Assembly: GCA_014380205.1 (NCBI GenBank) | Contig: JACMKH010000373.1 | Location: 1-6,164 of the forward strand | Source: Sphingomonadaceae bacterium | Lineage (GTDB): Bacteria; Pseudomonadota; Alphaproteobacteria; Sphingomonadales; Sphingomonadaceae | Reading direction: 5' to 3' | DNA length: 6,164 nt | Shown: one piece after another, positions 1 to 5,617 of the stretch | Layout of the letters: every line of letters begins with the position of its first letter | Position numbering within the stretch: position 1 is the first letter of the stretch | The notes under the pieces: model-generated | Seen by the model: only the letters and a program-made list of their open reading frames with translations | What the model was told of the DNA's origin: nothing | Databases searched by the model: none | Position numbers and translations under genes: made by a program

Positions 1-172
1 CCGCCTGCTGATAGGCGCGGAGCCCCGCCAGCGCGCGCGCCATCCGCGCGGGCGATGCCGCGGTTTCGCTGCGCAGCAATTCAAGGAAAAGCGGGAGCGG
101 GCGCGGTTTTTGTTGCGGCGCGGCATGAGTCGATGCTACGCCGCCGAAACCATTTGGGGAAGCGGGCGCCAT
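1..172 (-). CDS. N-terminus of a possible PHA-synthase-like alpha/beta hydrolase (partial)
   Basis: An open frame runs leftward from an ATG at 172-170 to the window edge, giving 57 residues without a stop. A proline- and alanine-rich leader of about 25 residues is followed by RPLPLFLELL and an Ala/Arg-rich helix ending near LAGLRAYQQA. From memory, this resembles the N-terminus of alpha/beta hydrolases related to PHA synthase that lie beside phaR in sphingomonads. No catalytic residue is inside the window, so the family call is tentative. An in-frame stop at 235-233 bounds the frame. Two further in-frame ATGs (208 and 205) lie inside phaR. No in-frame start lies between 172 and the conserved-looking part, so any plausible start overlaps phaR. 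I see no clear ribosome binding site for any of them. The divergent pairing with phaR fits a role in polyhydroxyalkanoate metabolism, but that is inference. Confidence 0.55.
   Translation of the reverse strand, partial: MAPASPNGFGGVASTHAAPQQKPRPLPLFLELLRSETAASPARMARALAGLRAYQQA
156..162 (+). promoter_or_regulatory. Ribosome binding site of phaR
   Basis: GGGGAAG lies 8 bases before the ATG at 171 and is the only purine-rich Shine-Dalgarno-like stretch nearby. It supports 171 as the phaR start, which matters because that ATG overlaps the proposed start of the divergent gene. Confidence 0.6.
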
Positions 173-737
173 GGCGAAATCGGGTTCGGATTCGGAAACG
201 GTCATCATCAAGAAATACGCCAACCGGCGGCTCTATAACACCGAAAGCTCGAGCTACATCACGCTCGACCATCTCGCCGCGATGACGCGCGAGGAGCGCG
301 ACTTCAAGGTGATCGACGCCAAGACCGGCGGCGACATCACGCACAATGTGCTCACGCAAATCATCATGGACGAGGAATCGCGCGGGCAGAACATGCTCCC
401 CGTCAACTTCCTCAAGCAGCTCATCGCGCTCTACGGCAACTCGATGAGCGCGATGGTTCCGCAATATCTCGAGGCGTCGATGGAGGCGTTCCAGCGCAAT
501 CAGGCGCAGTTCCGAGACGCGATGCAAGGCGCCTTCGCGAGCGGCCCCTTCGCCGACCTCGCCAAGCGCAACATGGCGATGTTCGAGGCGGCGACGCAGG
601 CATTCAAGCCAGGCGGCGTGGGGATCATGCCCGCGCCGACCCCCAAGCCCGAGTCGGGCGACCGCGATGCCGAGATGGCCGAGCTCCGCGCCCAGCTCGC
701 CGAGCTCCAGGGCAAGATCGACCGGCTGGGCAGCTAG
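171..737 (+). CDS. phaR: PhaR, polyhydroxyalkanoate synthesis repressor
   Basis: The 188-residue cytoplasmic regulator belongs to the PhaR/PHB accumulation regulator family. In characterised members PhaR represses phasin genes and its own gene, and is released from DNA when it binds nascent polyhydroxybutyrate granules. Residues about 11-71 form the conserved N-terminal DNA-binding domain, recognised by IIKKYANRRLYNT, SSYITL and the ITHNVLTQII stretch. Residues about 74-115 match the second PHB-accumulation region (MLPVNFLKQLIALYGN). Residues about 165-187 have a heptad-like Leu/Ala pattern that suggests a short coiled coil for oligomerisation. The length is normal for the family and the frame is intact. 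The start is supported by the GGGGAAG site and by the usual position of the IIKKYANRRLYNT motif close to the N-terminus. It diverges from the partial hydrolase gene and converges on cpaF with a 13-base gap. Autoregulation is typical of the family, but I cannot point to an operator. Confidence 0.93.
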   Translation: MAKSGSDSETVIIKKYANRRLYNTESSSYITLDHLAAMTREERDFKVIDAKTGGDITHNVLTQIIMDEESRGQNMLPVNFLKQLIALYGNSMSAMVPQYLEASMEAFQRNQAQFRDAMQGAFASGPFADLAKRNMAMFEAATQAFKPGGVGIMPAPTPKPESGDRDAEMAELRAQLAELQGKIDRLGS

Positions 738-750
738 CCCGCGCGAGCGG

Positions 751-2286
751 CTACAGGCACGACTCGAGGCAGGGCTGCTCGAAGCCGAACGCGCGCGCCT
801 TTTCAAGGCTGTAGGGCCTGAGGCCCATCGAGCGGTATTCGCCGACGATCTTGCCGAGGTCGTCCTCGTGGAGATATTCGAACTTGAATAGCTCTTGGGT
901 AACGATCACGTCGCCCTCCATGCCGACCACCTCGGTGATGTTGGTGGTGCGGCGCGAGCCGTCGCGCAGGCGCTTGACCTGGATGATGAGATCGACCGAA
1001 TCGGCGATCTGGCGGCTGATCGCCTCCTTGGGGATCTTGAGATCGCCCATCATCACCATGTTCTCCATGCGGCCGAGGCATTCGCGTGGGGAATTCGAGT
1101 GGATCGTGCACATCGATCCGTCGTGGCCGGTGTTCATCGCGGCGAGCAGGTCGAAGCACTCCTTGCCACGAATCTCGCCGAGGATGATGCGATCGGGGCG
1201 CATGCGCAGCGCGTTGCGAACGAGGTCGGCGATGGTGATCTCGCCCTTGCCCTCGAGATTGGGCGGGCGCGTCTCGAGCGGGAGCCAGTGCGGCTGCTGA
1301 AGGCGGAGCTCGGCGGCGTCCTCGATCGTGATCACGCGCTCGCCGGGATCGATCATCTTCGACATCGCATTGAGCATCGTCGTCTTGCCCGAGCCCGTGC
1401 CACCCGAAATGATGACATTGAAGCGGCTCGCGCCCGCGACCTTGAGGAAGGTCGCCATCTTCTCGGACATCGAGCCGAAGCCGTGCATCATGTCGAGCGT
1501 GATCGGCTTCTCGGAGAATTTGCGGATCGAGATCGCGGTGCCGCGCAGCGACAACGGGGGCACAATGACGTTGACGCGGCTGCCGTCGGCTAGGCGCGCG
1601 TCGGCGAGCGGCGTCGTCTGGTCGACGCGGCGGCCGACGGAGTTGCAGATGCGCTGCGCGATCTGAAGCAGATGGTCCTCGTCGCGGAACGTGATTGTCG
1701 CGAGCTCGAGCTTGCCCTTGCGCTCGACATAGGTCTGCTGGGGGCCGTTGACCATGATGTCGTTGATGTCGGGATCGTTGAGCAGCTCCTCGAGCGGGCC
1801 GAGGCCGAGCAGCTCGTCGACCAGCACCTTCTCGAGCGCGAACTGCTCGCGGCGGTTCAAGGTGATCTTGAGCTCGGCGAGCACCTCGCCGATGATCGGG
1901 CGGAACTCCTCGGCGAGCTCGTCCTTGGTGAGCGTCGCCGCGGCCTCCGGGTCGACGCGTTCGAGCAGCCGCGGCAGCACCTGCTCCTTGATCTTGTGGA
2001 CCGAGGCCTCGAAGCCCTCGAGCTCGTGCTTGTTCTCGGCGACGTGCGTCGAGCGCTGGTTGAGGCGCTCGAGCGCGTCCATCCTCGGCGCGCCGAGGCC
2101 GTCGACCGCCGTGACGTCGTCGCCGATCGTGCTGAGATCGAGCGATTCGATCGGCGGGAACTGGTCGCCGCCGTCGAGATTCTCGCGCAGCGGCGCGGGC
2201 GCGACGCCGCCCTGCATCGGCCGCGCGACGCCGAACGAGGGCCGCTGGCTCCCCGTCTGTCCGGGTTTCCGTCCGAATGCGCTCAT
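751..2286 (-). CDS. cpaF: CpaF/TadA-type secretion ATPase of a Tad (Flp) pilus
   Basis: This 511-residue protein is a hexameric secretion ATPase of the type II/IV secretion superfamily (T2SSE domain). It powers assembly of Flp/Tad pili at the cytoplasmic face of the inner membrane. Residues 1-90 are a low-complexity, Gly/Pro-rich leader, residues about 92-170 the helical N-terminal domain, and residues about 175-490 the ATPase core. Visible motifs are Walker A GGTGSGKT at 295-302 (Lys301), the Asp box TIEDAAELRLQ at 320-330, Walker B RIILGEIRG at 366-374 (Glu371) and the His box around GHDGSMCTIHSNS at 387-399. All motor motifs are intact. The ATG at 2286 gives a family-like MSAFGRKPG start, with a weak GGGG site 6 bases upstream. 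The frame stays open back to 2433, but that extension is not family-like and crosses the divergent promoter region. No other tad/cpa gene is in the window, although cpaE or tadB usually flank cpaF. Its partners must therefore be elsewhere. Confidence 0.95.
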   Translation of the reverse strand: MSAFGRKPGQTGSQRPSFGVARPMQGGVAPAPLRENLDGGDQFPPIESLDLSTIGDDVTAVDGLGAPRMDALERLNQRSTHVAENKHELEGFEASVHKIKEQVLPRLLERVDPEAAATLTKDELAEEFRPIIGEVLAELKITLNRREQFALEKVLVDELLGLGPLEELLNDPDINDIMVNGPQQTYVERKGKLELATITFRDEDHLLQIAQRICNSVGRRVDQTTPLADARLADGSRVNVIVPPLSLRGTAISIRKFSEKPITLDMMHGFGSMSEKMATFLKVAGASRFNVIISGGTGSGKTTMLNAMSKMIDPGERVITIEDAAELRLQQPHWLPLETRPPNLEGKGEITIADLVRNALRMRPDRIILGEIRGKECFDLLAAMNTGHDGSMCTIHSNSPRECLGRMENMVMMGDLKIPKEAISRQIADSVDLIIQVKRLRDGSRRTTNITEVVGMEGDVIVTQELFKFEYLHEDDLGKIVGEYRSMGLRPYSLEKARAFGFEQPCLESCL

Positions 2287-2412
2287 AACAACCCCGCGAT
2301 GTGCATCGACCGCAAGGCGGCCAAATCCGCCATGGTGAATAGGACGCAAACTTTGACAATTGCCTAATGCCGCCTGAAGGCCGGCGCCTGCCGCAGGGGA
2401 TTTGGGAGTCCG
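2287..2412. promoter_or_regulatory. Divergent control region between cpaF and the EamA transporter gene
   Basis: This 126-base gene-free stretch must hold the promoters of both divergent genes. It contains an AT-richer island around 2340-2367. On the plus strand TTGACA at 2353-2358 equals the sigma-70 -35 consensus, but I see no good -10 at 16-18 bases downstream. On the minus strand TTGTCA (2359-2354) overlaps it, and a TATTCA (2341-2336) lies only 12 bases away, too close for a standard promoter. A short hairpin (GGCGG 2316-2320 with CCGCC 2327-2331) lies in the cpaF leader. The region is certainly intergenic; the exact promoter elements are uncertain. Confidence 0.4.
2404..2408 (+). promoter_or_regulatory. 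Ribosome binding site of the EamA transporter gene
   Basis: GGGAG lies 4 bases before the ATG at 2413; a second purine run, AGGGGA at 2395-2400, lies 12 bases before it. Together they support 2413 as the start rather than the ATG at 2367, which opens a different and implausible frame. Confidence 0.5.
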
Positions 2413-3327
2413 ATGAGCCATCGCGCGCCACACTCGACAGCGTCGGGATTGCTCTTCGCGATCGCGGGCTTCGCCATCCTGTCGGTTGGCGACGGGGTGA
2501 TCAAGTCGATCGCGGGGGCGTGGCCTGGGCTTGCGGTCGCCGCGCTACGCTATGTGCTCGGCGCGCTCGGGCTGCTTCTCATCGTGCTCGCCCGCGAAGG
2601 CCGGGCCGGGCTCGCCTGCCCGATGCCCTGGGTCCAGCTTGGGCGCGGTGCGTGCGTCGCGGTCGCGACGATGAGCTTCTTCACCGCGCTGTTCCTGATG
2701 CCGCTAGCCGAGGCGACGGTGGTGATGTTCACCGCGCCCGTCATTACCGCGCTGCTCTCTGCGCTGTTCCTGCGCGAACCCGCCTCGCGCGCAACCTGGG
2801 CGGCGATCGCGATCGCCTTTGCCGGCGTGTTGATCGTGCTCAGGCCCAATGTCGCCACGCTCGGCTGGGCGGCGCTATTGCCGCTCGCCGCAGCCACCGC
2901 GATGGGCTGCCTGATGATCCTCAACCGGATGGCGGCCGAAGCGGGCTCGGCGCTCCACATGCAACTGCTCATCTCGGCCTTCGCCGCGCCGATTCTCGTT
3001 GTCGTCGCCATCGCGGGCCACGCCAGCGGGGTCGAGGCGCTCGAGGTCGGTTGGCCCGCATGGAGAGTGGTCGCGCGCTGCGCGCTGGTCGCGGTCACCG
3101 CGAGCGTAGCGCACATGCTGATCTATCTCGCGACGACGCGCGCCTCGGCGGCGGTCACCGCGCCCGCGACCTATGTCCAATTGCTCGTCGCGGGCGCGAT
3201 CGGCGTCGCCCTTTTCCACGAACGCCCCGATCTCGTCGCGCTCGGCGGCGCCGCGCTGATCATCGTCGCGGGGCTTGTGCTATGGGGCGCGCAACGGCGC
3301 GCGTCAGGCGCGGAGGCGGCGAGCTAG
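2413..3327 (+). CDS. EamA/DMT-family transporter
   Basis: This 304-residue integral inner-membrane protein has the drug/metabolite transporter layout of two tandem EamA repeats with about ten membrane spans. Approximate spans are residues 11-31, 37-59, 76-94, 98-119, 127-144, 150-170, 181-202, 218-240, 246-268 and 275-292. The first EamA repeat covers about 11-143 and the second about 150-291. Family-typical features are the G-x-x-K segment near residue 31, the FFTALFLMPLAEATVVMFTAPV stretch split across spans 3-4, the LFLREP loop at about 118-123, and the matching LFHERPD loop near 267-273 in the second repeat. The length is normal. EamA proteins export or exchange small metabolites such as amino acids, nucleosides or drugs, and the substrate cannot be read from sequence. 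It diverges from cpaF, and its TAG overlaps the stop codon of the convergent serine hydrolase gene. No partner gene suggests a substrate. Confidence 0.9.
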   Translation: MSHRAPHSTASGLLFAIAGFAILSVGDGVIKSIAGAWPGLAVAALRYVLGALGLLLIVLAREGRAGLACPMPWVQLGRGACVAVATMSFFTALFLMPLAEATVVMFTAPVITALLSALFLREPASRATWAAIAIAFAGVLIVLRPNVATLGWAALLPLAAATAMGCLMILNRMAAEAGSALHMQLLISAFAAPILVVVAIAGHASGVEALEVGWPAWRVVARCALVAVTASVAHMLIYLATTRASAAVTAPATYVQLLVAGAIGVALFHERPDLVALGGAALIIVAGLVLWGAQRRASGAEAAS

Positions 3328-4721
3328 TCGGTTTCGACGCGCCGGCCGTACCAAGTCATCAGCCCCATGCCGAGCAGGCGCAGCTCGCGTCCGTCGGCGG
3401 AGAAGGACAGCCGGTAGCCCAGCGGGTCGTCCGCGCTGACGAATTCGCCGCCGCCGAGATAGGCTAGCGGCAGTTCGATGCGCGGGTCCGGCAGGGCGAA
3501 CCAGAGGCGGCCGTCGCATTCCTCTATTCGCGGATGCCAGTCGATGATTCCGACATCGAACCGGCCGACGAAGCGCGCGCGCTCCGCTCGGCTCAGAGGG
3601 ATGTCGCGTGTCGGCGGCTCGTCAAGACCCAGCAGCGTCCGCGAGATACGGCGCTCGATATGCTCTGCGAAGATGAAGCGATTGGCGATTACTACCGTCG
3701 TCAGCCGAGTCTCCGGATAATAGGCGGCTTGCGCGGAAAAGCCGCCGCCATAGCCGCCATGTCCGATTCTGTGCACGCCGTCCGGCGCGACGAGCGCGAG
3801 CCCGAGGCCGTAGTCGGCAGCGCCACCGGCGTTGAGCGGAGCGGGCGTCGTCATCAGCGCGTAGGAGGCTGGGCTGACGACGCGGCCGAGCGCGAGCGCG
3901 CGGCTCCAGCGCGCCAGATCGAGCGCGGTCCCGCAGTAGCCCCCCGACCCGCGAAACAGGTGGATGGGTTCGGGGGGATGGATCACGAGCCGGCCGTCGC
4001 GCTCGACGTGACCGGCGGCCCCACCTGATCGTTGTCCTGGCGGCGAAGGGCAAAGCCGAATCGATGCAAGGCCGTGCGGCCGGAACAGCCGCTCCTCCAA
4101 CGCGATCTCCAACGCCTGGCCCGTCGCGCGCTCGACGATCAGCGTGAGCATCAGATAATTCATATTGCTGTACGACCAGCGCGACCCCGGCGGAAAATCC
4201 GCTGGGGTCGTGCGCGCCGCGGCGGCATATTCGGCGAACGCGACGCCAGTCCGGGCGAACAGGACCATGAGATGCGGCTGGACAAACTCTTCGCGCATCC
4301 CGGATGTATGGCTGAGCAGATGGCGGATCGTGAGTCCGGGCGGCAGCCGCGTCCAGTCGGGCAAGTGACGCGAGACCGGATCATCGAGCGAAAGCCGTCC
4401 TTCCTCCGCCAGCTGCAGCACGACTGCCGCCAGGAACTGCTTGCTGATCGAATTGAACTGAAAGACCGTTTCAGGCGTCACCGGGTCGTCGCGCGCTATC
4501 GACTCGCGCCCGAAACCGCGCGCGAGGACGAGCGCGTCATCGCGCATCACCACGATCGCGAGGCCGGGTATGCCCTGCCGCTCCATCTCGGCTTCGGCGA
4601 CGGCGTTCAATCGCGCATGCGGGGGCGGATCGAAGCGGGACGCGCGGCCGGCCGTGCGGTGTTGCGCGCAAGCGGAAACCAAAAACGCGACCAACATCAG
4701 GATCGCGAAGCGAAAGCGCAT
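3324..4721 (-). CDS. Lipoprotein serine hydrolase, beta-lactamase/S12 family
   Basis: The 465-residue protein belongs to the penicillin-binding-protein-like serine hydrolases (beta-lactamase class C, EstB, DD-peptidase group). Residues 1-18 are a lipoprotein signal with the lipobox VSAC, so Cys18 is probably lipidated and the enzyme membrane-anchored in the periplasm. Catalytic motifs are SISK at 91-94 (Ser91 nucleophile, Lys94), YSN at 184-186, and HGG at 321-323 in the place of KTG. HGG is common in the esterase/peptidase branch and argues against a true beta-lactamase. Residues about 373-465 form an extra beta-rich C-terminal domain often seen in this family. The start at 4721 is fixed by a strong AAGGAGGG site and the signal peptide; the frame stays open to 5093 but the extension has no such support. 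Possible substrates are peptidoglycan stem peptides, D-amino-acid peptides or esters. It diverges from the DUF6265-like gene and shares stop-codon bases with the EamA gene. Confidence 0.88.
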   Translation of the reverse strand: MRFRFAILMLVAFLVSACAQHRTAGRASRFDPPPHARLNAVAEAEMERQGIPGLAIVVMRDDALVLARGFGRESIARDDPVTPETVFQFNSISKQFLAAVVLQLAEEGRLSLDDPVSRHLPDWTRLPPGLTIRHLLSHTSGMREEFVQPHLMVLFARTGVAFAEYAAAARTTPADFPPGSRWSYSNMNYLMLTLIVERATGQALEIALEERLFRPHGLASIRLCPSPPGQRSGGAAGHVERDGRLVIHPPEPIHLFRGSGGYCGTALDLARWSRALALGRVVSPASYALMTTPAPLNAGGAADYGLGLALVAPDGVHRIGHGGYGGGFSAQAAYYPETRLTTVVIANRFIFAEHIERRISRTLLGLDEPPTRDIPLSRAERARFVGRFDVGIIDWHPRIEECDGRLWFALPDPRIELPLAYLGGGEFVSADDPLGYRLSFSADGRELRLLGMGLMTWYGRRVETD

Positions 4722-4725
4722 GCGG

Positions 4726-4733
4726 CCCTCCTT
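4726..4733 (-). promoter_or_regulatory. Strong ribosome binding site of the serine hydrolase gene
   Basis: Read on the minus strand, AAGGAGGG lies 4 bases before the ATG at 4721. It is the best Shine-Dalgarno match in the window. It fixes the start at the lipoprotein signal and excludes the longer upstream extension of the frame. Confidence 0.85.
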
Positions 4734-4741
4734 AGGGTGCT

Positions 4742-4769
4742 CTGCTATCATGCCCTTACGATCGGTCAA
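4742..4769 (-). promoter_or_regulatory. Candidate sigma-70-like promoter of the serine hydrolase gene
   Basis: On the minus strand a -35-like TTGACC (4769-4764) is followed after 16 bases by TAGCAG (4747-4742), a weak -10. Transcription would begin near 4735, just before the ribosome binding site, giving a leader of about 14 bases. Five of six -35 bases and three of six -10 bases fit the consensus. The position is right, but the -10 is poor. Confidence 0.3.
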
Positions 4770-4887
4770 AATGCGCTTGGCGCGGCGTGATAGCCCCGAT
4801 GAGAGACGCGCCGGACTTGTGCTATGGCGCCTTGCCATGGGGCGGCTCGGCGATGCGCGAGCGCCGGGCTGAATTGGGGGGAAAGCG
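4770..4887 (+). promoter_or_regulatory. Upstream control region of the DUF6265-like gene
   Basis: The remainder of the divergent intergenic region should carry the promoter of the rightward gene. An extended -10-like TGTGCTATGG occurs at 4819-4827, but no convincing -35 precedes it. GGCGCG (4779-4784) and CGCGCC (4807-4812) can pair across 22 bases. A purine-rich GGGGGGAAAG just before the ATG serves as ribosome binding site. Nothing else is evident. Confidence 0.25.
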
Positions 4888-5334
4888 ATGGGCGGATTGC
4901 TGGCGCTGGCGCTGCTGATGGGGGACACGGCGGTGTTCGGCCCGCCGCTCTGGCTCGCGGGCCATTGGCTGGAGCAGCGCGCCGACGGCCGCTGGACCGA
5001 GGAGCGCTGGGGCGCGGAGCGCGGCGGCGTGATGCTCGGCACGAGCCTTTCGGGCGACGCCCAGCGCGCGACGGGCTTCGAATATATGCGCATCGCGACC
5101 GATGAGCAGGGTCTCGCCTTCTGGGGCTCGCCGGGCGGCGCGCCGCCCGTGCGCTTCGGTATGATTCGCGCCGAGGCGACGGCGGACGGGCGCTACACGA
5201 TCGTGTTCGAGAACCCCGCGCACGATTTCCCGACGCGTGTTCAATATGCGCGCGAAGGGGACACGCTCACCGCCACGGTCTCGGGCCCAGAGGGCGCGAA
5301 CGCGATGAGCTGGAGCTTCCGTCTGACCGAGTAG
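4888..5334 (+). CDS. DUF6265-like small protein
   Basis: This 148-residue protein resembles the DUF6265 group as I remember it: compact beta-rich proteins of unknown function, often exported. The recognisable order is WLAGHW (22-27), EERWGAERGGVMLGTS (38-53), FEYMRI (64-69), FENPAHDFPTRVQY (107-120), GDTLTATVSG (124-133) and a final W-x-F-R (142-145). The first 16 residues are hydrophobic but lack the basic residues of a classical signal peptide, so export is possible but not certain. The ATG at 4888 follows a GGGGGGAAAG ribosome binding site and precedes the hydrophobic leader; the next ATG (4918) would remove most of it. The frame is intact. It diverges from the serine hydrolase gene, and its TAG directly abuts the atpC stop. 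No catalytic motif can be named and I do not assign a function. Confidence 0.8.
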   Translation: MGGLLALALLMGDTAVFGPPLWLAGHWLEQRADGRWTEERWGAERGGVMLGTSLSGDAQRATGFEYMRIATDEQGLAFWGSPGGAPPVRFGMIRAEATADGRYTIVFENPAHDFPTRVQYAREGDTLTATVSGPEGANAMSWSFRLTE

Positions 5335-5604
5335 CTACGCCTCCTCGACGATCTTTTCCGCGAGCACGGTTAGACCTTCGTCGTTGACCTCGGCGAAGCC
5401 GCCTTCGAGGCGGATGCGTTCGGGGGCCGCGCCGGCGCTCGCATAGACCGTGAGCTCGCCGCCGGGGCGGATCGTCGACATCACCGGGGCGTGGCCCGCG
5501 AGCACGCCGAAATCGCCCTCGCCGCCGGGGACGACGACCATGTGGACGCTTTCCGAACGGACGAGGCGCTCGGGGGTGACGAGCTCGAAGTGAAGATCGG
5601 CCAT
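5335..5604 (-). CDS. atpC: ATP synthase F1 epsilon subunit, short form
   Basis: The 89-residue protein is the epsilon subunit of F1Fo ATP synthase, part of the central stalk that couples gamma rotation to the c-ring. The sequence covers the N-terminal beta-sandwich: [10 protein letters not shown] (6-15), [26 protein letters not shown] in two pieces over 23-48, and [16 protein letters not shown] (68-83). It ends there and lacks the C-terminal helical hairpin of about 45 residues found in standard epsilon subunits of about 130-140 residues. Short forms of this size are, to my knowledge, common in sphingomonads, so this is probably natural and not a truncation. The start at 5604 follows an AAAGGAAG site 5 bases upstream that overlaps the stop codon of the preceding gene, suggesting coupled translation. 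The usual neighbour atpD is not directly upstream. Its stop codon abuts the convergent DUF6265-like gene. Confidence 0.9.
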   Translation of the reverse strand: MADLHFELVTPERLVRSESVHMVVVPGGEGDFGVLAGHAPVMSTIRPGGELTVYASAGAAPERIRLEGGFAEVNDEGLTVLAEKIVEEA

Positions 5605-5609
5605 GCTTG

Positions 5610-5617
5610 CTTCCTTT
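5610..5617 (-). promoter_or_regulatory. Ribosome binding site of atpC overlapping the upstream stop codon
   Basis: On the minus strand AAAGGAAG lies 5 bases before the atpC ATG and shares two bases with the TAA (5618-5616) of the preceding gene. It selects 5604 as start over the open extension to 5946, and its overlap with the stop codon suggests translational coupling. Confidence 0.75.

Noticed and set aside
110..137. A possible phaR promoter, TTGTTG and GATGCT spaced by 16 bases
   Set aside because: Each element matches only three of six consensus bases, too weak to list as a feature although a promoter must lie near here.
733..753. A possible terminator between phaR and cpaF
   Set aside because: Only a 4-base stem with a large loop can form and there is no T run on either strand.
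81..806. A 241-codon leftward open frame opposite phaR
   Set aside because: It is antisense to phaR and Arg/Ala-rich with no motif. The neighbouring frame, which runs off the left edge, looks like real protein.
1672..2367. A 231-codon rightward open frame opposite cpaF
   Set aside because: It lies antisense to well-supported cpaF, has Arg/Leu/Glu-rich composition without any domain, and is the usual GC-driven shadow of a real gene.
2287..2433. A 49-residue N-terminal extension of CpaF
   Set aside because: It does not resemble CpaF, crosses the divergent promoter region, and the MSAFGRKPG start at 2286 fits the family.
2367..3467. A 366-codon rightward frame over the EamA gene
   Set aside because: It is extremely Arg-rich, has no membrane pattern, and overlaps the clear ten-span transporter in another frame.
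4032..4790. A 252-codon rightward open frame opposite the serine hydrolase
   Set aside because: It is antisense to a gene with all catalytic motifs, and its composition is Arg-rich and unlike a protein family.
3274..4827. A 12-base exact repeat, CTTGTGCTATGG, at 3274-3285 and 4816-4827
   Set aside because: One copy is coding sequence in the last EamA span and one is intergenic. About one 12-base repeat is expected by chance in a window of this size.
4722..5093. A 124-residue N-terminal extension of the serine hydrolase
   Set aside because: The strong ribosome binding site and lipoprotein signal at 4721 define the start, and the extension is antisense to the DUF6265-like gene.
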